From positions 10,001-74,000 of the forward strand of contig CAUYUJ010019942.1 in assembly GCA_963575745.1 (NCBI GenBank): 64,000 bases of DNA. Reading direction: 5' to 3'. The number at the start of each line of letters is the position of its first letter. Position 1 is the stretch's first letter. Source of the stretch: Prorocentrum cordatum. Lineage: Eukaryota > Sar > Dinophyceae > Prorocentrales > Prorocentraceae. The position numbers and the translations under genes were made by a program. The notes under the pieces were generated by a model, which worked only from the letters and a program-made list of their open reading frames with translations, did no database searches and was not told the DNA's origin. Of this stretch, positions 42,030 through 51,164 are shown piece by piece.

Positions 42030-44102
42030 ATGCCGGGACCCGACGTGAGGGCTTCTCGAAGGGGCAGGCGTGCTTCGGAGAGGGTGGGGGGTGCCCTCTC
42101 CCTCGGGGGGAGGAGAGGCGATGCCAACACCACCAGGGGGCCCGCCGCCAGCGAGGAGGTCCACGGTGCCTCTCCGAGCAAGAGGCTGGGGATGTCTCGA
42201 GCGCGAGAGGGGGGACCACACCACCAGGGAGTTCCCCCTTGCCTCCTCGCATCTCCTCGCCCTGTTGGAGTTGGTGTCGCCTTTCCTCATTCCTATATCC
42301 CGTCCCGCTCGCCCTGTCCCCTCACGTGCGCCGCCGCGTTTCTGAGGGTCCCTGTGAAGCACCATGAGATCTTCCTGACGGTCCTGTCGCGCGAGGAGCG
42401 GTTCCAGTCGCAGCCGGGACCGCTGAGCTTCAGCGCCTTCCAGGCGCTGGTGGTGAAGGGGCTGCGCCGCATCCGCGAGATGTATTGCATCCCCCTCGAG
42501 AAAGGCAAGTTCGTGACCCAGAACCAGCGGCTTTTCGAGTCCGAGTATGAGCAGTCGTTCTTTGTGGGCAGCGGTGGCTTCGGAAGATGTGCGTGGGTCG
42601 TGCAGAAGACCACGCGGGCCGAGAGGGTGGCTAAGATAATAGACAAGGAGCGCTGCGCGATGCCGCTGGAGGAGATAGAGCAGGAGCTCGACATCCTTCG
42701 AGATCTGGACCACCCGCACATCGTCCGGTGCTTCGAGTGGTTCGAGTCGGGGAGCGAATTCGTCATCGTCATGGAGGTGGCGCGCGGCGGCGATTTCGAC
42801 AAGGCGCTGAAGGCGGCGCAGAAGGCAGGGCGCCGCGGTCTGTCAGAGGGAATGGTGAGCGTACTCTGCCAGCAAGGCTTTGGCGCCCTGGCGTACATCC
42901 ATTCGAAGAAGGTGATTCACCGTGACCTGAAGCCAGCGAATATCTTCATGCTGAAGAAGGACGAGAATCCGCCGCACGTCCTCGTTGCGGATTTCGGGAT
43001 CGCCGACATCTTCCACTTCGGCGCCGCCGCCGCCAGACTCACCGAGTCGCACAAGAAGGGCACATGGCCGTACATGGCTCCAGAGATCTTCGAGGACCTC
43101 GTCAGCCCGAAGTCGGACGTGTGGGCCATGGGCGTCGTGTCCTGGGAGCTGCTCACCGGGGAGAAGCCGTTCGGTGTCAAGCCCTTCGAGGTGCACGCCA
43201 CCGTCTGCGACGACGACCCCATCGACTTCGGCCCGGTCGCCGAGGCTGCGGCCACCAGGGGCCCGGACGGGGCCGTCGCCTTCCTCGAGCGGCTGCTGGT
43301 GCGGGACGAGGCGGCGAGGCTCACGGCGCACGAGGCGCAGGTGGCCGCCGAGCGCTGGGCCCCGCCGGGCGGCGGATGCAGGTCCGACCACAGGGGCTCC
43401 ATGGAGTCCCTCTGCGTGGACCTCGAGGAGTCCATGGACCTCCAGGGGCTCCAGGACGGCGGCGCATTCTCGAAGGCAGCCATGCTCTGCATGGCCAGCC
43501 AGATGGACTCGTCGACCATCGAGCGGCTCGCCGATCGCTTTGACCGCATCGATGCCGACCGCGACGGCAGGATCTCCGTCGTGGAGTTTGCCGCCTCGTT
43601 CCGCGAGCTGGGCTACAGCGAAGGCGACATCGAGACCATGGTGGCCTCCTTGGACGTGGACCACGACGGGGAGGTCGAGTACAACGAGTTCGTGGCGGGC
43701 TGCATCGGGGCCGACAGGCACCTGCAGGAGACGGCGCTCAGAGCCGCCTTCTCCGTGTTTGACGTGGACGGCGACGGCTCCATACAGATCGAGGAGTTCG
43801 AGCAGATCCTGGGCGCCGAGGGCTCGCAGTCGCTGCTGCCCGACGGGATGCGCATCGATCAGGAGTTCGCGAAGGTAGACACCTCCAGCGACGGGCGGAT
43901 AACGTACGAGGAGTTCAAGGCCTTCGTCGAGAAGCTCCACCGGGAGCATGCGTCCCGCGAGGCGGCTGGAGCCGGCGGGCCCCTGGGCAGGCTGCGAGCC
44001 CGCCGCCAGGAGCTCGCGGCGGAGACGGCGCAGTACAAGGCGCTGCACGCGAGGGTCGACGGCATGAACGCGCGGCTGCAGGAGCTGCTGGCTGGCCGCT
44101 GA
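42030..44102 (+). CDS. CDPK: Calcium-dependent protein kinase (kinase plus four EF-hands)
   Basis: A Ser/Thr kinase switched on by Ca2+, phosphorylating proteins with ATP. Numbering from ATG 42030 (690 residues): Gly-rich loop GSGGFG 180-185, catalytic Lys 202 (VAKIIDK), probable helix-C Glu 219, HRDLKPAN 297-304, DFG 321-323, activation segment GTWPYMAPE 344-352, and SDVWAMGVVSWELLTGEKPF 362-381. A junction at about 445-495 (SKAAMLCMASQM) precedes EF-hands at 508-519, 542-553, 578-589 and 617-628, all with Asp at loop position 1 and Glu at 12. A possible short coiled coil ends the protein (655-690). All catalytic and calcium ligands look intact. Residues 1 to about 105 are Arg/Gly/Pro-rich and unlike kinase N-termini. 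A pyrimidine-rich run ending TTTCTGAG|GG at 42346 suggests an intron there, with the true 5' exon further upstream. No myristoylation-type start was seen. From 42347 to the stop there is no intron. Probably cytosolic. Confidence 0.93.
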   Translation: MPGPDVRASRRGRRASERVGGALSLGGRRGDANTTRGPAASEEVHGASPSKRLGMSRAREGGPHHQGVPPCLLASPRPVGVGVAFPHSYIPSRSPCPLTCAAAFLRVPVKHHEIFLTVLSREERFQSQPGPLSFSAFQALVVKGLRRIREMYCIPLEKGKFVTQNQRLFESEYEQSFFVGSGGFGRCAWVVQKTTRAERVAKIIDKERCAMPLEEIEQELDILRDLDHPHIVRCFEWFESGSEFVIVMEVARGGDFDKALKAAQKAGRRGLSEGMVSVLCQQGFGALAYIHSKKVIHRDLKPANIFMLKKDENPPHVLVADFGIADIFHFGAAAARLTESHKKGTWPYMAPEIFEDLVSPKSDVWAMGVVSWELLTGEKPFGVKPFEVHATVCDDDPIDFGPVAEAAATRGPDGAVAFLERLLVRDEAARLTAHEAQVAAERWAPPGGGCRSDHRGSMESLCVDLEESMDLQGLQDGGAFSKAAMLCMASQMDSSTIERLADRFDRIDADRDGRISVVEFAASFRELGYSEGDIETMVASLDVDHDGEVEYNEFVAGCIGADRHLQETALRAAFSVFDVDGDGSIQIEEFEQILGAEGSQSLLPDGMRIDQEFAKVDTSSDGRITYEEFKAFVEKLHREHASREAAGAGGPLGRLRARRQELAAETAQYKALHARVDGMNARLQELLAGR

Positions 44103-44149
44103 GCGGACACTCCAGCCTCGGCTGGCGCCGAGGGGGCCGCCGCCAAGTG

Positions 44150-44730
44150 CGCCTCGCGCGCGCGAGGCGGCCCCCGCGCGCCCGTCGGCGCCCTGCGGCC
44201 GCGCCGCCCCGAGGGTGGCGCCGCCTCCTCTCGGAGAGCGCGGGCGGGCGGCCTCGAGGCCCTCTATGACAGCGGCCGGCCGCGGCGGTGCCGCGGCGCC
44301 GCGGCGCCGCGAGGCGCCGCGAGGCGCCGCGAGGCGGCGCCTTCGCCCTCGCCGCGGCCAGCGCCGCCCCCTCGAAGATCGCGGCCTCGGCCTCGGCCCA
44401 GCGGCGCGGGCGGCCGCGGCGCCTGTGCGCAGCGGCTCGCCGCGGCTGCGGCTCGCAGCGGCCGCGCCGCCGCGCTGCGAGGGCCGGCGGCGCCGCGAGC
44501 GCGTCTGAGCTCTGCAGGGGCCGCGGCAGCGGCGGCGCGAGTCCGAGGCGCGCGAGCCGGCGGCGCGAGCCGGCGGCGCGAGCCCGCGGCGCGAGCCCGA
44601 GGCGCGAGCCCGAGGCAAGCGCGACCGAGCTCTGCAGCGGCGCGAGCCCGAGGCGGCGGCGCCGCCGCCGCGACGCGGCCGGGCGCCGCAAGGACGGCGG
44701 CGCCGTCGCGACGCGGGGCTTCGCGCGCTC
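44150..44730. repeat. GC-extreme DNA with GCGAGCC and GGCGCC minisatellites
   Basis: Downstream of the CDPK stop. GAGGCGCCGC units at 44300-44340 and GCGAGCCGGCGGC-like units at 44540-44625. Arg-rich frames on both strands are compositional. Confidence 0.7.
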
Positions 44731-44744
44731 ACGTGGGCCGCGGC

Positions 44745-44975
44745 GGCGTGAGAGAGGAGACAGGGAGGGAGAGCGGCAGGGAGGGAGGGAGGAAGGGAGC
44801 AGGAGGAGGAGGAGGCTGAGCAGGAGGCGGAGAAGGAGGAGGAGGAGGAGGAGGAGGAGGAGGAGGAGGAGGAGGAGGAGGGAGGAGGGAAGAGGGATGA
44901 TAAAGGAAGGAGGACGTGGGAGGGAGGAGGGACCCGGAGGAGGAGAAGGAGGAGGGAGGAGGAATGGCAAGAGGC
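44745..44975. repeat. (GGA)n array
   Basis: GGA with GGGAGGGA interruptions. Confidence 0.9.
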
Positions 44976-44979
44976 GGCA

Positions 44980-45302
44980 TGCATGAGCAATGTTTCGATA
45001 CACCCCGTTTAAAGCCCCCTTCCTTAGAGCTCCCTGCTCACTATGTTTCCATTTCGGTAAACGCCACCGTTGACAGACGGACGCCCTGTGGGCTTGCCAT
45101 TTCAGGCGAGACGTAATTAGCTTTGTGAAGGAGTTGTTGTTGTTGTTCATTGGGTCATACAGTTCAAGGAGATTGTCAGCAACTCCTCAGATCTGCGCTG
45201 CGCAAGCGCAAATCCGTGCAAGCGCTGCGCATTCAGCAGTATTGCCTTGTTGTCGGAGGACGTCACAAGCAAGATCTTTTGAAAAGGGCAGCCCTCTATC
45301 CA
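44980..45302. other. No recognisable gene
   Basis: Less repetitive DNA between the GGA array and the M element. No protein-like frame. Confidence 0.4.
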
Positions 45303-45483
45303 TGCGAGCGACGCCAAGCAGCGGGGTCGTCTGTGCCGACATCGGTGCATACGTTGCCCTGGTAAGTTATTACGTAAGCGCCCTCGTCTCCAAAGGAACG
45401 TTCCGCGTTGGCGGCCCACGTAAGCCACCGCGTAAGGTCGCTGTGTCATCTCACGCAAGACCCGTTTTCGTTCGTCGTTCATG
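45303..45483 (+). mobile_element. Foldback repeat, family M copy 4
   Basis: GAGCGACGCCAAGCAGCGGG at the left, TCGTTCGTCGTTC at the right. GTTGGCGGCCCACGTAAGCC and GCGTAAGGTCGCTGTGTCAT in the interior. Confidence 0.7.
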
Positions 45484-45724
45484 TAATTGTTTCACGTTCT
45501 TGAACATCGGGACACACCATTGGCCAAGCCTTCAGCGGGAGCCCCACTTCGGAAAGGAGTCGCCCTCCATCATTGCAGTTTGTTGACGACCGTGCGCTGC
45601 GCGAATGCGAGAGCCCCGTTTTGAACACGTGTCGCGCTTCGTCGAGGTAATATGTTGCTCCCGAAACAGCTGACTTGTGAGGATTCTGCAGCTTGTTCGA
45701 ATGGGCGCCCTGTGGGGGAGCCTG

Positions 45725-46015
45725 GGCAACCGAAATCGGTGGGCCACCGTTGCCCCCCATCGACGGCCCCCCCATCGTGGCCCCTCATGCCACCCATCGT
45801 GGTCCCCCATCGTGGCCCCCATCACGCCCCCATCGTGCCCCCATCGCTGCCCCCCCCATTACGCCCGCATTGTGGCCCCCCTTATCACGCCCCCCCATCG
45901 TGCCCCCCCCCCCCCAACACGCCCCCCAGTCGTGGCCCCCCATCACGCCCCCATCGTTGGCCCCCCCTCGTGGCCCACCATCGTGACCCCCCATCGTGGG
46001 CCCCCGTCATCAGGC
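45725..46015. repeat. CCCCCATCGTGG minisatellite
   Basis: Degenerate 12-17-bp units of CCCCCATCGTGGCC and CATCACGCCCCC. Confidence 0.88.
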
Positions 46016-46214
46016 AAAGTGCTCAGCCCGCCCCAACGACACGTGTGGTAGTGTGACAGGATGGACTTATACGAAGGGAAGAGGGATCGTGGAGGAGCAA
46101 GAGGAGGAGGTGGAGGAACAATGAAGGGGTAAGGAGAGAATAGAGTGGGAGTGGGAACAGCTGGGAGCGCTCGCGACAAATCAGACACCCTGCCCCTCCC
46201 ACCCATCCCTTCGC

Positions 46215-46640
46215 ATTGCGTTGTTTTTTCTCTATCCGCCGACGCTTGTCATAGCGGACCTGGAATTCCAAAGAGAACCCCATCATGTGATGAGCAATTG
46301 GGAAAACAAATAACTGCGTACAGATGAGGAGGAGGAGGTGGTGGCGGATGAGCAGGAGGATATTGCAGGAGGGAAAAGAGGATGAATAAGGAGGCGGACG
46401 AGGCCGAATAGCAGCAGCAGGAGCTGGAATGGAGGGAGCGGGAGGAGGAGGAGGAGGACCAGGAGAAGGCGGAGGAGGGGACATGTGGTGGGCGACAACG
46501 GCGAAGCAGGACTCGAATCCAGAAACGCGGCCAGCGCTGGGGCGACAGCGCCATTCTGAACGGCGGGAGCTGCGCGCGGATCCGAACATGAGTTTCACGC
46601 TGCAGCTGGAGCACCCTTTTGAGCCACTGAAAACAATCGG
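46215..46640 (-). repeat. Dispersed repeat with faint coding trace, copy 2
   Basis: Inverted relative to 2385-2750. GTCGCCCCAGCG, ATTCGAGTCCT and CTCCTCCGCCTTCTCCTGGT (complement strand) match in order. Pro-rich peptide trace as in copy 1. Confidence 0.5.
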
Positions 46641-46734
46641 ATGCTAACAAGCAGTAATAATACATATTCAACTTGAACATCTTCGGGACAGGTCAGAGGA
46701 AAGGGGGAGGTAGTATTTAGAACGTGTAAATGTG

Positions 46735-47160
46735 GACGGAGGATGGGGAGTAGGACGAGGGAGGAGGGTGGAGCGGGGGGAGAGGGAGAGGAGGGAGGAG
46801 GGACGACGGATGAGGGATGTTGATGATGAGGGAGAAGAGGGAGAGGGATGAAGAGGAGGAATCGGCACGGAGAGGGAATGAGGGCCCCCTCCTCCCTTAT
46901 TCCTCCTTGCTTCCCCTCCTCATTCTCACCCTCCTCTTCCTCCCTCTCCTCATCCGGCCTTAACTGTTTCCCCCTCTCCTTCTCCTCCCTCCTCCCCTCC
47001 CCTCCTCCTCCTTCTCCTTTTCCTCCTCCTCCTTTTCCTCCTCCTCCTCCTCCTCCTCCTCCTCCTCCTCCCCCCCTTTTCTTCCTCCTCCTCCTCCTCC
47101 TGCTCCTTCTCCTCCTCCTCCTCCCCTTATCTTTCTCCTCCTCCTCCTCATTTTCCCTCC
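46735..47160. repeat. (GGA)n then (TCC)n arrays
   Basis: Purine-rich to about 46860, pyrimidine-rich from 46885. Strand switch without unique spacer. Confidence 0.9.
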
Positions 47161-47246
47161 CCCCTCCTCCCTCCCCCCCTCCTCTCTCCTCCTCCCGCCC
47201 TCCCGCCTGCTCCCTGCGCTTCTCTCTTTCCCCTCCCTGCTCCCTC

Positions 47247-47450
47247 CCCCCTCCAGCTCAGAGTCCGACTCCGCTCCCCCCGCCCCCCCCCCGCCCCGAG
47301 GTGCTCGAGGCGCAGGAGCCGCCGACCCCGTCGCGGCGGCCGGGCCCCGCTGACGAGGCCGACGCCGCGGGCGAGGCGCCTCCCGCGGCCCTGGCCGCCG
47401 CTCGTGGCTGCCCTCGCCCTCTCGCTGGGCCTGGCCTCGCAGCTTTTTCA
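47247..47450 (+). CDS. Possible exon, acidic Pro/Ala-rich
   Basis: After CCCCCCTCCAG at 47246-47256 one frame reads SESDSAPPAPPPPRPEVLEA, then a PADEADAAGEAPPAALAAAR stretch. The position after a pyrimidine tract ending CAG fits an exon start. Short, low complexity, unrecognised. Confidence 0.22.
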
Positions 47451-47514
47451 CCACCTCCTCCTCCTTTCCCCTTCCTTTCCCTCTTCGTCTTATTATTCTT
47501 ACCATCATCAGTTT

Positions 47515-47910
47515 CGTTTTTTAAATGCGGCTTTGTTACTCGTATGGGTATTAGTTCGATTATGATTACTATCATTATCATTGTTGCCATCATTCGTATT
47601 ACTGGTGTTCGTATTATTGTTACCATCATTGTTATTCTTAGTATTATTATTACTAGTATTAGTATTATTATTGCTAATACTATTGTTAGTAACTTATTTT
47701 CATTACTCTTACTTGTATCTCTATTCTCACTACTGATATTGTTATTAGTCGTATAATTATTATGTTTGGTATTATTCGCATGTGTATTATGATTAATAGT
47801 GCTAGTATTAGTATTGTTTTAATTTAAACTTCTTCTTCTTCTCATTATCATTATTATTATTATTAGTATTCGTACTAGTATTATTTTATTATTCGTATCA
47901 TTCATACCAT
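47515..47910. repeat. AT-rich (ATT/AGT)n array
   Basis: TATTATTATTACTAGTATTA-type units over about 400 bp, the longest AT-rich stretch in the window. Confidence 0.88.
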
Positions 47911-48015
47911 TGCTATTTTTTCTCCTCCTCATGCTCCTGCTTCTCCTCCTCTTTCTCCTCCTCCCTCTGCTCCTCCTTCTTCCCTGCTCTCCTCACCCTC
48001 CTCCTCCCCCCCCCT

Positions 48016-48115
48016 CGGCGTTGTGCGTGCGTGTCTCTCCCCCGCACTGGTGAGGAAGAGATGCAAGCACAAGCACGACATTCGAAATCTCAGCATCGCA
48101 GCTTTCGCACACCAC
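48016..48115 (+). repeat. 95-bp unit, family AA copy 1
   Basis: GGCGTTGTGCGTGCGTGTCT, CCCCGCACTGGTGAGGAAGA, CACGACATTCGAAATCTCAG, CATCGCAGCTTTCGCACACC, then TCC repeats to 48190. Same order at 56977 and 57241. Confidence 0.8.
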
Positions 48116-48439
48116 CTCCTCCTCCTCTCCTTCTCCTCCTCCCCCTTTCCTCTTCTACTCCTCCTCCTCCTCCTCCTCCTCCTCCTCCTGCAGCTGCTGC
48201 TGCTGCTGCTGCTGTGGCACCGCTGATCGGGAAAGTTCCGGAGCGTCCGCCAAGTGAATGGGCAAAGAGGCGACGAGGGACCCAGGCACCCCAGAGACCC
48301 CAGCGGCAGGGCAGGACCCGAGCGATCCCCCCCCCCCCCCAAGAGGGGAGGAGACGCCCAGGGGGAGGAGGAGGAGGGCAACAGGGGGGGGCGGGAGAGC
48401 AGGAGGCCGCAGGGGAAGCGTTTTGAGGGCTTCGTTTTT

Positions 48440-48620
48440 CGCAAGGGTGCTGCGTCGTCGTTGTCGTCGTCGTTTCCCCTCGTCGTCGTTTTTCATAAGG
48501 ATGCTGCGTCGTCATTGTCGTCGTCGTTTTTCATAAGGATGCTGCGTTGTGAGGGTCTCGTTTTTCATAAGGATGCAGCGTGTTTGTCGTCGTCGTTTCC
48601 CTCGCTGTCGTCAGTGTTGT
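48440..48620. repeat. TTTTTCATAAGGATGCTGCG minisatellite
   Basis: Four units of about 45 bp with GTCGTCGTC linkers. Confidence 0.88.
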
Positions 48621-48624
48621 CGTC

Positions 48625-48980
48625 GCCGTCCTCGTCGAGTACTTCGTTGGCATCGCTGGCAGCTTTGCCGCCGTCGTCGTCCACTAATAGTTGCTCTCCT
48701 GCTGTGCGTTGCCGGCCTTCAGGCGCAAAAGGAGCCCTGTGGACGTTCAGACTCGCGAGCTCCAGCATATCCTCCTCCTCCTCCACGTGGAGGATCCGAC
48801 CCTGGGAGAAAGAACCCAAGACAAACAACAAGTTTGGCCTCTCGAATCCGATCCTCAAGTTGTTCTGTTCGGGCGGGCCTGGGCAAAAATAAACGGGACC
48901 CCTGGGCCAGGTGGTAGTTGTTGTTTTTTCCTTGGGATCTTCCCCCCAGTGGCCAGTGTTTTCTCCAAATCGGCTTGCCC
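48625..48980. other. No firm gene
   Basis: Both strands hold protein-like text: minus EEEEDMLELASLNVHRAPFA, plus LQHILLLLHVEDPTLGERTQ. CTTGGGATCTTCCCCCCAG at 48936-48954 recurs at 49458-49476 and looks like a 3' splice site. Not resolved. Confidence 0.3.
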
Positions 48981-48984
48981 TGTA

Positions 48985-49370
48985 GGAGTCCTAGCTCACA
49001 CCCTACTAATCGGTCCATTGCCCACCCTACTAATCGGTCCATTGCCCCCCCCCCAAACAAAATCCCATGCCCCCCCGAATTCCTATGGCTATGTCTCCGC
49101 CTATGCCTATGCCTCCCCCCTAACTCCTGTGCCTACGCCAATGCCTCTGCCTATGCCTATGCACCACCTCTCGGCGCTCCTAGGCCTATACCTATGCCGA
49201 TGCCTGTGCACAACCTCTGGGCACCTCCTTTTTCCAATGGCCCCCCCTTATTTCCAATTGCACCCCCCTCCCCCCCTTTTTCCAATGGCACCCCCCCTTA
49301 TGCACGCTTGCTTGCTTGCTTGCTTGCGCGCTTGCTTGCGCGCTTGCTTGCACGCTCGCTTGCTTGCTAA
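48985..49370. repeat. Short tandem repeats (CTACTAATCGGTCCATTGCC, CTATGC, GCTTGCTT)
   Basis: Two 23-bp units at 48994-49040, CTATGC hexamers at 49085-49200, and GCTTGCTTGCTTGCGC at 49305-49370. Confidence 0.85.
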
Positions 49371-49779
49371 CTGCGGATTCCAAGCATGCTCGTTTCCTCT
49401 GATTCCTTGATTTGGGTCGTCTAATCGATTTGGAGTCAACCCTGGCTGATATGTTTTCTTGGGATCTTCCCCCCAGCGGCCACTTGCTAGAGGAAGCTGG
49501 CAGCGCCAGGGACTGTCGGCGCCAGGAGCCTTCGGAAGGACCTCCTCCTCATTCAGAGGTCGTGGCCGCTTACGGCCTACTTTTGCACCCGTGGGAGAAT
49601 CGTGACAGTTTCCCTGATGGGTATTCGGCTGCCTGTAGCAACATTCTCACTGAGGCTGTCTTGGTTGCCTCCTGAGGCTCCCTTGGATCGCCATCATCAT
49701 CAATCGTTTTTTTCTGGCCGGTGCATGTCATCAGCATCGTCATCGAGAGCAACCTTCTGGCTGGTGCATGTCGTCCGCA
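49371..49779. other. No recognisable gene
   Basis: Includes the repeated splice-like block at 49455-49486. Nothing else supported. Confidence 0.4.
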
Positions 49780-51035
49780 TTGTCTCCTTCTCGAGGAAGA
49801 GGGCAGGGAACGAACCTCCTCCTCTTTCCTGAGGGAAAGGGAAGGGAAGGAACCTTCTTCTCACCACCTCCTCGTCCTTCCTGAGGGATAAAGGAGGGGA
49901 GAAAGCTGCGCCTCCTCCTCCAGAGGGAAAAGAAAAGGGGTGGCACCTCCTCATCTTCCTTTTTCCTGAGGGAGAAGTAAAGGAAGGAACCTCCTCTTCC
50001 TTCCCGAGGGAAGAGAAGGAAGTACCCCCCACGTCCTCTTCATATCTCTCCTGCCCGAGAAAGAAAATGAAAGGGACCTCCCCCTCCTTTCCGAAAGAAG
50101 AGAAGGGTTGGCACCTTTTTTCTCACCACCTCCTTCCTGAGGGAGAGGAGGGGAGGAACCTCCACATCCTTCACCTTGAAGGAAAGGAAATGGAAGAGAC
50201 CCTCTCAGGAAGAGGGAAGGGAAGCAACCTCCTCCTCCTTCTGATAGGAGGGTAGGGAATTCACTTCCTCCTCCTCCTCGGCCTCCTCCTGCTTGACGGA
50301 AAGGGAAGGGAAGGAACCTCTTCGTCCTTCTGAGGGCACGACAAGGGGGCGAACCACCTCCTCCTCCTTCCTGAGGGAGAAGAGGGAAGGATTCTCCACA
50401 TCCTCCCTTTTGCGGGAAAGGAGAGAGAAGAGACCGGTTCATGCTTCTCCTCCTTTCCTTGACGAGGAAGATGGAATGGAAGGAGTCGCCTCCTGCTTCT
50501 GGAGGGAAGGGAAGTAACGGAACCCCCTTCTCTTCCTTCTCGGCCTCTTCCTGCTTGAGGGACAGGGAAGGGAAGGGGCCTCCTCCTCCTTCCTGAGGGC
50601 GCGAGAAAGGGCGGAACCACCTTTTTCCCTCCTTCCTGAAGGAAAAGAGGATGAACAGAACCTCCACCTCCTCCTTGTAAGCGAAAGGAAATGGAAGGCA
50701 CCTCCTCATCCTCGTTTTTCCTGAGGTACAAGGGAGGGGAGGAACCTCCTCCTCCTTCCTGAAGGAAGAGAAGGAACGCAACCCCCGCTTCCTCTTCATC
50801 CCTCTCCTTCCTAAGGAAGAGGGAATGGAAGGAACCTCCTCCTTTCTGAAAGAAGGGAAAGGGTGGAGTTTTTGTCTCACCATTTCCTTCTTGAGGGAGA
50901 AAGGAGGGACGGAACCTCCGCATCCTCCATCCTGAAGGAAAGGGAAGTGAAGGAACCCTCTTATCCTCGCCCTCCTTCCTGACGAGGGAAGGGAAGCAAC
51001 CTCCTCCCCCTTCCTGAGAGGAGGGTGAGATCATC
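49780..51035. repeat. CTTCCTGAGGGAAGAGGAAGGAACCTCC minisatellite, 1.25 kb
   Basis: More than twenty degenerate units of about 45-60 bp. Each joins TTCCTGAGGGA, GGGAAGGAA and GGAACCTCCTCC, so every unit is itself near-palindromic. The long minus-strand frames (to 310 codons) only mirror the repeat. Confidence 0.88.
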
Positions 51036-51164
51036 CGCTCATATCTTTTGAATTTATTTAGCTCGTTGCAGATGTGATGAACCTCGTCTTCTTCATTCAC
51101 TCAGTCATTCCGCTTCTCGCCCTTTCCTCCAAAATGCAGGCCCTAATCAGTGCCGTGCCTGCAC

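Noticed and set aside
42843-44990. 715-codon frame on the minus strand
   Set aside because: It is the complement of the CDPK, held open by G/C at third positions. Kinase and EF-hand motifs lie only on the plus strand.
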